The notes: generated by a model not told the origin, from the letters alone. Positions 1 to 5,098 are shown, numbered from the stretch's first letter. The stretch: 5,098 nucleotides of DNA from JAQUGA01 sp964521105 (GCA_964521105.1 CAZFPO010000154.1:1-5098); one strand, 5' to 3'. Made by a program: numbers and translations.

Positions 1-180
1 ATTTAAAATCAATTTTAATTCAAAATAAAATATTGCATGGTATTTTAAACAGAACGTTTAAGAACAAATACTCAATTTCTAATATTCTCATTTACTGAGT
101 TACTTATTCAACCTTTTATGGTCATCAATCAAAGCGTTTCAGTGAGAAAATTCTAAATTTCAAACAATGGTCGTGTTGAG
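1..180. other. AT-rich flank without a recognisable gene
   Basis: No convincing coding region is visible on either strand. The longest edge-open frame on the plus strand runs from base 3 to a TGA at 96-98 and encodes about 31 unremarkable residues. The best minus-strand ATG frame is 23 codons. The only local structure I see is a short inverted repeat TTAAAC/GTTTAA (45-50 and 56-61, 5-base loop), which is weak in such AT-rich DNA. The stretch probably separates ssb from a gene beyond the left edge. Confidence 0.5.
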
Positions 181-183
181 TAT

Positions 184-209
184 AAAAAAAGGTCAGCAAA
201 ATGCTGACC
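184..209 (-). terminator. Intrinsic terminator of ssb
   Basis: Read on the minus strand, a perfect 8 bp stem GGTCAGCA/TGCTGACC (plus 202-209 and 191-198) with a 3-base TTT loop is followed directly by seven T residues (plus 184-190). It starts about 24 bases after the ssb stop codon. GC-containing stem, tight loop and U-run together make a textbook rho-independent terminator in the ssb orientation. In the plus direction the stem lacks a following T-run, so it looks one-directional. Confidence 0.9.
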
Positions 210-232
210 CCTAAAGAATACTTTTTGAAAAA

Positions 233-571
233 TTAGTTTTCCATACTTGCTTTTTTGGCTTCAGCAGCTTGAATTTCTGTTACATAGCGTTTGTTGCCAT
301 CTTTATCTACATACGAACGGGAAATAATTTTACCAAAAAGTTCTATTTGAACTCCTTTTGCTACTTCTAAAGCGGCTTTACGCGCTGCATCGCCCCACAT
401 AACAATATTGTGCCATGTAGTATTGCTCACTTGTTCGCCATTTGCTTTTTGATAATCTTCGCTCGTGGCTACCGAAAAACGTAACATAGCGTTTCCTCTT
501 TCTAATTCTTTTACTTCGTTTACATTTGCTGCAAATCCAATTAATTCTACTTTGTTCATAGATGTTTTCAT
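233..571 (-). CDS. ssb: Single-stranded DNA-binding protein, short form
   Basis: This is a 112-residue OB-fold single-stranded-DNA-binding protein. SSB coats exposed single strands during replication, repair and recombination, normally as a tetramer. Recognisable family blocks are the N-terminal MNKVELIGF strand (residues 5-13), LRFSVAT (30-36), the core TTWHNIVMWG (51-60, matching TEWHRVVLFG of E. coli SSB) and the late strand region VQIELFGKIISRSYVDKDG then RYVTEI (74-100). The protein stops soon after the OB fold, ending KKASMEN. It therefore lacks the Gln/Gly-rich linker and acidic DDDxPF tip that recruit partner proteins in full-length SSBs of roughly 150-180 residues. Short SSBs like this occur in Bacteroidetes, usually beside a full-length copy, so this may be an accessory paralogue. 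ATG at 571 is taken as the start because an A-rich leader precedes it; an in-frame ATG at 559 (residue 5) is an equally plausible start. A strong terminator follows, so the gene is probably monocistronic. Confidence 0.93.
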   Translation of the reverse strand: MKTSMNKVELIGFAANVNEVKELERGNAMLRFSVATSEDYQKANGEQVSNTTWHNIVMWGDAARKAALEVAKGVQIELFGKIISRSYVDKDGNKRYVTEIQAAEAKKASMEN

Positions 572-634
572 AATTTTAATTTTTGAGATTTATAATTTTG
601 ATTTTTAAATTTCGCTGCTAAAAAAACAACGATG

Positions 635-642
635 CAAAGTAA
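635..642 (-). promoter_or_regulatory. Possible -7 element of the ssb promoter
   Basis: On the minus strand the octamer TTACTTTG lies 64-71 bases upstream of the ssb start. It differs from the Bacteroidetes -7 consensus TAnnTTTG at one fixed position (T for A at position 2). No convincing TTG-type -33 box lies at the expected distance, so this is only the best candidate in the divergent spacer. Transcription would begin near 628, giving a leader of about 57 bases. Confidence 0.3.
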
Positions 643-687
643 CAACCTCATTATTAATTTATTCGGTTAATAAACTTGTAGTTTCGG

Positions 688-727
688 ATAAAATTATTTG
701 TAATCGTTTGTTGTCGAATAATTTTAT
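688..727. repeat. 11 bp perfect inverted repeat in divergent spacer
   Basis: ATAAAATTATT at 688-698 is the exact reverse complement of AATAATTTTAT at 717-727, with 18 bases between the arms. The left arm lies just upstream of the candidate -33 box and the right arm fills the promoter spacer up to one base before the -7 box of the downstream gene. That layout would suit an operator for a dimeric regulator, or a cruciform-prone site. Both arms are purely A/T, so chance is not excluded. The inverted symmetry is seen directly; a regulatory role is inferred. Confidence 0.5.
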
Positions 728-736
728 GTATATTTG
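707..736 (+). promoter_or_regulatory. Bacteroidetes-type promoter of the zinc-ribbon gene
   Basis: TATATTTG at 729-736 matches the Bacteroidetes -7 consensus TAnnTTTG exactly. TTTG at 707-710 (with a further TTG at 711-713) is 18 bases upstream, within the usual spacing of the -33 box used by the phylum's primary sigma factor. Transcription should start around 742-745, giving a leader of about 12-15 bases before the ATG at 757. The promoter is interleaved with the inverted repeat at 688-727. Confidence 0.65.
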
Positions 737-756
737 AACTTTAATAGTTTGCAAAA

Positions 757-1122
757 ATGGAATCAAAAAAAGTATGTTTAGAATGTGGCGATTCGATTGT
801 TGGTCGTTCGGATAAGCGTTTTTGCTCCGACCAATGTCGAAATTCGTACAACAATAAATTAAATAGCGATGCCAATAGCTATGTTCGAAATATTAGCAAT
901 ATTTTACGTAAAAATCGAAGAATTTTGCAAGAGTTAAATCCAAGCGGAAAAGTAAAAGTACATCGTGATAAAATTTTGGAAAAAGGATTTAACCTTTCGT
1001 TCCATACACATACTTATACCACTCAAAAGGGCGACACCTATTTTTATTGTTTTGAATATGGCTATTTACCACTTAGCGATAACATGTATTTTTTAGTAAA
1101 AGATATTAAAGCAGAGTTATAA
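757..1122 (+). CDS. Conserved hypothetical zinc-ribbon protein
   Basis: This is a 121-residue protein of unknown function. The N-terminus carries a treble-clef-like zinc ribbon: CLEC (Cys7, Cys10) and FCSDQC (Cys23, Cys27), i.e. CxxC-x12-CxxxC, which should bind one zinc ion. The sequence between and after the cysteines (GRSDKRFCSDQCRNSYNN) resembles the short zinc ribbons annotated as DUF2116-like. The remainder is basic in the middle (NILRKNRRIL, about residues 48-57) and ends in an aromatic-rich segment (about 79-108, including YFYCFEYGYLPL) that I recall as conserved in Bacteroidetes homologues. There is no signal peptide or membrane segment, so it is probably cytoplasmic. The basic patch next to a zinc ribbon would fit nucleic-acid or ribosome contact, but that is inference. 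It is divergent from ssb and has its own promoter. The ATG at 757 has an A-rich leader and the first cysteine follows six residues later, so this start is secure. Confidence 0.85.
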   Translation: MESKKVCLECGDSIVGRSDKRFCSDQCRNSYNNKLNSDANSYVRNISNILRKNRRILQELNPSGKVKVHRDKILEKGFNLSFHTHTYTTQKGDTYFYCFEYGYLPLSDNMYFLVKDIKAEL

Positions 1123-1141
1123 AATATTAGCTTTATGTCCT

Positions 1142-1168
1142 AATAATTTGGATTATTGATTATTTTTT
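1142..1168 (+). terminator. Weak candidate terminator after the zinc-ribbon gene
   Basis: A 6 bp A/T-only stem, AATAAT (1142-1147) with ATTATT (1152-1157) and a TTGG loop, lies 20 bases past the stop. A run of six T (1163-1168) begins five bases after the stem. The T-run is convincing but the stem is weak and not adjacent to it, so this is only a possible terminator. Confidence 0.25.
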
Positions 1169-1232
1169 AGAACAAAAACATCACTAAATTTATAAAAATA
1201 ATGCAATGATAAATGGGAGGTAAAAGACTATC

Positions 1233-1316
1233 TCGTCCTAAAATAGGTTTACACAATTAAAATGTAAATTTGAAACAGGATTATTAATCAAAAAGTGTAA
1301 ACTTTTTTCAGGGCGA
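1233..1316. mobile_element. 84 bp inverted-repeat element, MITE-like or deleted IS remnant
   Basis: The ends at 1233-1254 and 1295-1316 are 22-base inverted repeats identical at 18 of 22 positions. The inner eight bases (GTTTACAC and its complement) match perfectly and the outer ends read TCGnCCTnAAA inwards. The 40 bases between them encode nothing but include TAAATTTG (1265-1272), an exact Bacteroidetes -7 promoter box. One reading is an insertion sequence that has lost its transposase and kept both ends plus the promoter; another is a small non-autonomous element. The symmetry stops exactly at the outer TCG. I see no flanking target-site duplication, so an old or decayed insertion is more likely than a recent one. 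The right arm can also fold locally as AAAAAGT/ACTTTTT (1290-1307). The element family is not identified. Confidence 0.45.
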
Positions 1317-1380
1317 TGCAAATGCCAAAGTGTTAGAAAATGTAAAAACAAAAAAAACATGTATTTTCCCTAAAATTATT

Positions 1381-1388
1381 TATCTTTG
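1381..1388 (+). promoter_or_regulatory. -7 promoter element of the phosphofructokinase gene
   Basis: TATCTTTG matches the Bacteroidetes TAnnTTTG consensus exactly and ends 18 bases before the ATG at 1407. That predicts a transcription start near 1394-1397 and a short A-rich leader, the same arrangement as upstream of the zinc-ribbon gene. The expected -33 region (around 1357-1363) has no clear TTG, so the match rests on the -7 box and its position. The TTG inside this box opens the same reading frame as the downstream gene but is better explained as promoter than as a start codon. Confidence 0.55.
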
Positions 1389-1406
1389 AACGCTAAAAAA
1401 ATCGAG

Positions 1407-2639
1407 ATGAGAAAAACTGAAAAACTTTTTAAAGGAAAAACCCTTGCAATTTTAAGTGGAGGTGGCGATACTCCAGCTATAAACTCAAGTATTGAATGTA
1501 TCCGAAATCGGGCATCGATGTTAGGATATCGAATTTATGGAATTCGACGTGGTTGGAAAGGACTTTTAGGTGAAGGTGAAATTGTAGATTTAACTGATCA
1601 ACCATACGATGGATTATATGGTGGTACTGGTTTATTGTCGAGTCGTACAAATCCATTTCCGTCAAAAAGTAACTCAGAAAATAGAGTGCCTCAAATTTTG
1701 AAAAATTTAGAGAGATATAAAATAGATGTTTTAGTTACAATTGGTGGCGATGACACCAACGGTGCTGCAAAAAAACTATACGAACAAGAAGGAATTCCGG
1801 TTATTGGTTTTCCAAAAACAATTGATAACGATTTACGTACTCATACTATTCATAAATTTGAGGGTAAAAATATCGACTCTGTAATTTGTCCTGGTTTTCC
1901 ATCAGCTGCTAAGGGATTGATGGAATTTGTGTTACGATTACGAACTACTTGCGAATCGCATTCTCGTATCATGGTGGTTGAAGTGATGGGTAGGGACGCT
2001 GGTTGGTTAACTGGAAGTGCCATTTTTGGTGGTGCCGAAATTGCGTTAGTCCCCGAATGTATTATGTATAAAGAACGAAAAGAATTTTTCTTTGAATTTG
2101 TGAAAGAAAAATATTTGAGTTCAAAAAAGAAAGCGTTAATCATTGCTGTTTCAGAGGGCGTTCGCTGGTGGAACGAAGAAACGGGTCAACTCGAAATGGT
2201 TTATGCTAGTTCCGAAGTAGACGAGTTTGGTCATCCACGATTTGGTGGAATTAGTGGCGTAATTGCTTCCGAAATAAGTAAACGTACAGGCATTGAAGCT
2301 CGTGGTCAAATTTCAGGTTATTATACTCGTTCGGGAAATTGCCGCGAGTATGACCGCCGTCTTACGTCTACGCTTGCCGATAAAGTGGTGGATTTACTGC
2401 TTCGCGAAGATTATGGACAAATGCCAGTGCTTAAAAAAGTTGTACCTTATCAAGAGCTGGAAGAGTTCCACACTTCATCTATCGATATGGGTGATATTGG
2501 AAATAAAGAATTACCCACCGAATATTATTCCCCTGATAACTTCATGTTTACTGATGCTTATGTTGATTATTTATCACATATTATTGGTAAACCGCGTACA
2601 ATTCATTTTAATACCGATTTTCCTATTGTTGTTCCTTAA
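1407..2639 (+). CDS. pfp: 6-phosphofructokinase, pyrophosphate-dependent type by motif
   Basis: This 410-residue cytoplasmic enzyme of the phosphofructokinase A family phosphorylates fructose 6-phosphate to fructose 1,6-bisphosphate. Motifs in order: donor-binding loop SGGGDTP (17-23), GGDDT (113-117), catalytic PKTIDND (136-142, base Asp140), ESHSR (183-187), MGRDAGW (194-200), GGAEIALVPE (208-217), SEG (249-251, Glu250 contacting sugar phosphate) and RGQISGYYTRSG (299-310). Asp116 replaces the Gly of ATP-dependent enzymes (E. coli Gly104) and Lys137 replaces E. coli Gly124. This Asp/Lys pair is the recognised signature of pyrophosphate use, implying a reversible reaction serving glycolysis and gluconeogenesis. 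At 410 residues it is longer than the roughly 320-residue bacterial ATP enzyme. The loop reads PAIN where PGxN is usual, and the segment after IDND lacks the common GTD motif. ATG 1407 is chosen because the upstream in-frame TTG at 1386 lies inside the promoter box. Donor specificity is inferred; family membership is firm. Confidence 0.93.
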   Translation: MRKTEKLFKGKTLAILSGGGDTPAINSSIECIRNRASMLGYRIYGIRRGWKGLLGEGEIVDLTDQPYDGLYGGTGLLSSRTNPFPSKSNSENRVPQILKNLERYKIDVLVTIGGDDTNGAAKKLYEQEGIPVIGFPKTIDNDLRTHTIHKFEGKNIDSVICPGFPSAAKGLMEFVLRLRTTCESHSRIMVVEVMGRDAGWLTGSAIFGGAEIALVPECIMYKERKEFFFEFVKEKYLSSKKKALIIAVSEGVRWWNEETGQLEMVYASSEVDEFGHPRFGGISGVIASEISKRTGIEARGQISGYYTRSGNCREYDRRLTSTLADKVVDLLLREDYGQMPVLKKVVPYQELEEFHTSSIDMGDIGNKELPTEYYSPDNFMFTDAYVDYLSHIIGKPRTIHFNTDFPIVVP

Positions 2640-2668
2640 TTTGAAATCTTAGCTATTTAGAATTTTTG
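2640..2668 (+). promoter_or_regulatory. Weak candidate promoter for the acyltransferase unit
   Basis: In the 81 bp between the phosphofructokinase stop and the acyltransferase start, TTTG (2640-2643) and AATTTTTG (2661-2668) are 17 bases apart. This approximates the Bacteroidetes -33/-7 pair, with one mismatch to TAnnTTTG. I see no terminator hairpin in the same gap, so read-through from the upstream gene is equally possible. Confidence 0.2.
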
Positions 2669-2720
2669 AATAAATGAAATTTTAAGATATAACGGTTTTT
2701 GTTAACTATCAGAATTATAG

Positions 2721-4172
2721 ATGCTATTTAGTTCGCCAATATTTATTTATATTTTTTTGCCGATAATTCTGCTGTGTTACTATATATCTCCTAAATTTTT
2801 AAAAAACGGAATTTTATTAATTGGAAGTTTATTATTTTATGCATGGGGCGGCGTGTCTTTACTTGCCCTTTTGTTGATTTCAATAATATTAAATTATGCT
2901 TTCGGTATTTTGATTGATAAATCTAAAACCAAGAAGCTTAAAAATATTTCTATATCAGCGGGCATAATTATTAATATTGGCTTACTGATGTACTTTAAAT
3001 ATGCAAACTTTATTTTATTTAATGCAAATGAAATTTTGTCGGTTTTTAATTCATCAAAAATTGATTTTCCAAAGGTTATACTTCCCATTGGTATATCATT
3101 TTTCACCTTTCAAGCAGCTTCGTATTTGGTTGATGTTTATCGAAGTACAACAAAAGCTCAATATAATATTTTTAAATTAGCACTATTTATATCTTTTTTC
3201 CCTCAGTTGATTGCTGGTCCTATAGTTCGATATCAAGATATTGCAGATCAATTAGATAGGAGGAGTTCGACCATTGAAAAATTTGCTTCTGGTATACGAA
3301 GATTTATTTTAGGTTTGGCTCGTAAGGTGTTAATTGCTAATTCTATGGCTCTAATTGCCGATCAAGCTTTTAATACAAACCATTCCGATTTAACAATATC
3401 CATGGCGTGGTTGGGAATAATTGCCTATTCGTTCCAAATTTATTACGACTTTGCAGGTTATTCGGATATGGCAATTGGATTGGCAAGAATGTTTGGTTTT
3501 GAACTTCTCGAAAATTTTAATTCACCATATATCGCAAGATCAATCAAAGATTTTTGGCGACGTTGGCATATTTCGCTTTCTACATGGTTTCGTGATTATT
3601 TGTACATTCCTTTAGGGGGTAACCGAATAAATAGTTCGCGAACCTACATTAATTTAATGGTTGTGTTCTTTTTAACTGGATTGTGGCATGGAGCTGCTTG
3701 GAATTTCGTAATATGGGGCTTTATTCATGGATTCTTTTTGATAATTGAACGAGCAGGATTTGACAAATTTTTATCAAAAATTCCAAAGCTATTTCAACAC
3801 ACATATACCTTGTTTGTTGTTATTATTGCTTGGGTTTTTTTTAGAGCGAATAATTCCTCAGAAGCTATAAGTTATATTAAAACTATGTTTGGTTTTGGTA
3901 ATCCATATTTTGCATTTCATCAAGCGTTTGAATTTTTTACCATCGACTTTTATATAATTTTGTTGGTAGCTGTTTTGGGTTCTATCGAATTTTTTAAACT
4001 TTTAATGCAAAAATATTCAAGTTATTTTACCTCATCTAAATATTCAATTAAACTTGTCTTACTAAATGTATATCAAATTACTACAATTTTTGCTATTTTA
4101 TCTTTATTATTACTTTGTACGCTTTATTTAACTACCAATTCGTATAATCCTTTTATTTATTTTAGATTCTGA
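2721..4172 (+). CDS. MBOAT-family membrane O-acyltransferase, AlgI-like
   Basis: This 483-residue polytopic inner-membrane protein belongs to the MBOAT family, in the branch of alginate acetyltransferase AlgI (also related to DltB and PatA). Such proteins take an acyl group from a cytoplasmic donor and pass it across the membrane for modification of an extracytoplasmic polymer. Family blocks are the N-terminal MLFSSPIFIYIFLPI, PIGISFFTFQ (122-131), FPQLIAGPIVRY (160-171), YYDFAGYSDMAIG (241-253), DFWRRWHISLSTWFRDYLYI (277-296), LTGLWHGAAWNF (318-329), WVFFRAN (371-377) and the C-terminal FIYFRF. His323 in LWHGA corresponds to the essential MBOAT histidine (His322 in P. aeruginosa AlgI), and His283 is also in a conserved block. 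About ten or more hydrophobic segments are visible. The length is typical and the frame intact. ATG 2721 gives the canonical family N-terminus; no Shine-Dalgarno precedes it. The stop overlaps the start of an AlgJ/AlgX-like partner, supporting polysaccharide acylation, probably acetylation. The polymer cannot be told from this window. Confidence 0.95.
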   Translation: MLFSSPIFIYIFLPIILLCYYISPKFLKNGILLIGSLLFYAWGGVSLLALLLISIILNYAFGILIDKSKTKKLKNISISAGIIINIGLLMYFKYANFILFNANEILSVFNSSKIDFPKVILPIGISFFTFQAASYLVDVYRSTTKAQYNIFKLALFISFFPQLIAGPIVRYQDIADQLDRRSSTIEKFASGIRRFILGLARKVLIANSMALIADQAFNTNHSDLTISMAWLGIIAYSFQIYYDFAGYSDMAIGLARMFGFELLENFNSPYIARSIKDFWRRWHISLSTWFRDYLYIPLGGNRINSSRTYINLMVVFFLTGLWHGAAWNFVIWGFIHGFFLIIERAGFDKFLSKIPKLFQHTYTLFVVIIAWVFFRANNSSEAISYIKTMFGFGNPYFAFHQAFEFFTIDFYIILLVAVLGSIEFFKLLMQKYSSYFTSSKYSIKLVLLNVYQITTIFAILSLLLLCTLYLTTNSYNPFIYFRF

Positions 4173-5098
4173 TGGAACAACATGACAAAATAAACAATAT
4201 CAAACGGATTTACGGAATAGTTTCCATAGTATTATTTGGGATTATTATCTATTTCCCTTCGTCAAATTATATTTTTAATTTTTCATCATTTGAAAATATT
4301 AGTACACGTGAAAATCGAAAACTTGCCGATTTACCAGAGGTTGATATACAAAAACTTGATCCTTTTCCTGCAAAATTTGAAACCTACTACAACGACCATT
4401 TTATATTTAGGGAGCAACTTTTATATTGCCATACTCTAATGAATTATTTCTTGTTTCACCGCTCTCCAGTGCCCGAAAAGGTAACATTAGGAAAAGATTC
4501 ATGGCTTTTTTACGCCGATAAAGAACGTCAAGTTTTTGAAGGAAAATTTAAAATTTCTGACGAAAATATCCAAAAATTTGTCTCCGAAATTGAATATCGA
4601 GATTCAATTTTTAAATCCAAAAATATTCAGTTCGTGGTGATGATTACTCCCATGAAAGCCGATATTTATCCCGAGTTATTACCGTCATACTACCGCAGAT
4701 GTAGTTGCGAAAATGCTACAGATAAGGTAGTTAAAGCGTTGTTGTCGAAGCCTCAATTAACCATTGTTCACCCCAAAAATCAAATACTTGCTGCTAAAAA
4801 AATAGTTCAAACATATTATAAATTAGATAATCATTGGAATAAAGCTGGAGCTTTTTATGCGTATCAAGATTTAATTAAATCAATTAATGCTAAATTAAAT
4901 AACAAAAAAGCTTATTTAATTTCACCAAATGAAGTTGAATTAAACAAATTAATGGTTAAAGGTGGAAATCTTGCTAATATGATAGGGTTAGATAACATTT
5001 TGAAAGAGATTGATTATTCTTATGTAATAAAAAATACAAAAGCTTCAGAGGGAATTAAACGTAATTATCCGGTAACACCTGGCTTTGCTTATGAAAAT
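4172..5098 (+). CDS. AlgJ/AlgX-like SGNH (DHHW) protein, 3' end beyond the window
   Basis: The first 309 residues of an open frame that runs off the right edge. It begins with a short cytoplasmic tail, one hydrophobic segment (about 13-28) that should act as an uncleaved membrane anchor, and then an extracytoplasmic domain. Family landmarks are RENRKLADLPE (46-56), YYNDHFIFREQLL (72-84), GKDSWLFY (107-114), PMKADIYPELLP (160-171), LDNHWNKAGA (218-227) and GGNLANMIGL (264-273). Asp219 and His221 in the DxHW motif match the catalytic Asp/His of AlgX (Asp174/His176). The nucleophile serine of that family comes about 93 residues later, so here it should lie just outside the window. A Cys177-x-Cys179 pair is present and the family's usual GGDLA reads GGNLA. 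The start codon overlaps the upstream TGA (TGATG), showing translational coupling to the MBOAT gene. Its likely role is transfer of acyl groups, handed over by the MBOAT protein, onto an extracytoplasmic glycan; the substrate is unknown. Confidence 0.88.
   Translation, partial: MEQHDKINNIKRIYGIVSIVLFGIIIYFPSSNYIFNFSSFENISTRENRKLADLPEVDIQKLDPFPAKFETYYNDHFIFREQLLYCHTLMNYFLFHRSPVPEKVTLGKDSWLFYADKERQVFEGKFKISDENIQKFVSEIEYRDSIFKSKNIQFVVMITPMKADIYPELLPSYYRRCSCENATDKVVKALLSKPQLTIVHPKNQILAAKKIVQTYYKLDNHWNKAGAFYAYQDLIKSINAKLNNKKAYLISPNEVELNKLMVKGGNLANMIGLDNILKEIDYSYVIKNTKASEGIKRNYPVTPGFAYEN

Noticed and set aside
45..61. TTAAAC/GTTTAA inverted repeat as an operator or terminator.
   Set aside because: It has only six A/T-rich base pairs per arm, no T-run follows, and no adjacent gene is seen to which it could belong.
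1215..1220. GGGAGG as a Shine-Dalgarno sequence for a small gene.
   Set aside because: No in-range start codon opens a frame of useful length after it, and other genes in this window do not use Shine-Dalgarno sites.
1201..1324. ATGCAATG (1201-1208) and ATGCAAATG (1316-1324) as a possible target-site duplication around the inverted-repeat element.
   Set aside because: The left copy is 24 bases away from the repeat end, the copies differ by an inserted base, and the right copy overlaps the repeat. Chance similarity is the simpler explanation.
1294..1389. A stretch starting at the right repeat that reads as a coding-like peptide (GDANAKVLENVKTKK and on) up to a TGA at 1387-1389, possibly the tail of a gene broken by the element.
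   Set aside because: It has no start codon after the upstream stop at 1285-1287, is only about 31 codons, overlaps the promoter box of the next gene, and matches no family I recognise. The left side of the element shows no matching front half.
1477..2143. Minus-strand open frames of 62 and 97 codons opposite the phosphofructokinase gene.
   Set aside because: They lie wholly within a gene with clear family motifs, have no promoter or family resemblance, and are antisense shadows.
2640..2720. A terminator hairpin between the phosphofructokinase and acyltransferase genes (ATTTA near 2654 with TAAAT near 2670).
   Set aside because: The pairing is only five A/T base pairs with no T-run after it, too weak to support termination.
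4236..4439. A 67-codon plus-strand frame inside the start of the DHHW gene.
   Set aside because: The frame beginning at 4172 runs unbroken to the window edge with all family motifs, so this one is an out-of-frame shadow.

Overview
The window is AT-rich and looks like Bacteroidota (Bacteroidetes) chromosome. Gene starts have A-rich leaders and no Shine-Dalgarno sequence. Two genes are preceded by boxes that exactly fit the phylum's -7 promoter consensus TAnnTTTG. The zinc-ribbon protein and the short SSB also resemble proteins I know from this phylum. I cannot place it below phylum level.

Layout from left to right. Positions 1-180 are AT-rich with no recognisable gene. Next, on the minus strand, comes a short single-stranded-DNA-binding protein gene (233-571) with a clear intrinsic terminator (184-209). 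A 185 bp divergent spacer follows. It carries a good Bacteroidetes promoter for the next gene and an 11 bp perfect inverted repeat surrounding that promoter's -33 region. On the plus strand, a small CxxC/CxxxC zinc-ribbon protein of unknown function (757-1122) follows. The gap 1123-1406 holds an 84 bp structure with 22 bp imperfect inverted ends, resembling a miniature or deleted insertion sequence, and then the promoter of a phosphofructokinase gene. That gene (best start 1407, end 2639) carries the residues diagnostic of the pyrophosphate-using type. After 81 bp comes a two-gene, translationally coupled unit: an MBOAT O-acyltransferase of the AlgI type (2721-4172) and an AlgJ/AlgX-like SGNH/DHHW protein (from 4172, running off the right edge).

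The last two genes form a recognisable functional pair. The membrane MBOAT protein is expected to pass acyl (probably acetyl) groups across the inner membrane, and the membrane-anchored DHHW partner to act on an extracytoplasmic glycan. The other genes look like independent housekeeping or conserved-hypothetical units. I see no CRISPR array, tRNA, rRNA, intact transposase or defence system. Nothing in the window clearly amounts to a new multi-gene system. The points most worth a second look are the inverted-repeat element, the promoter-embedded inverted repeat ahead of the zinc-ribbon gene, the phosphofructokinase start and donor type, and the acyltransferase pair.
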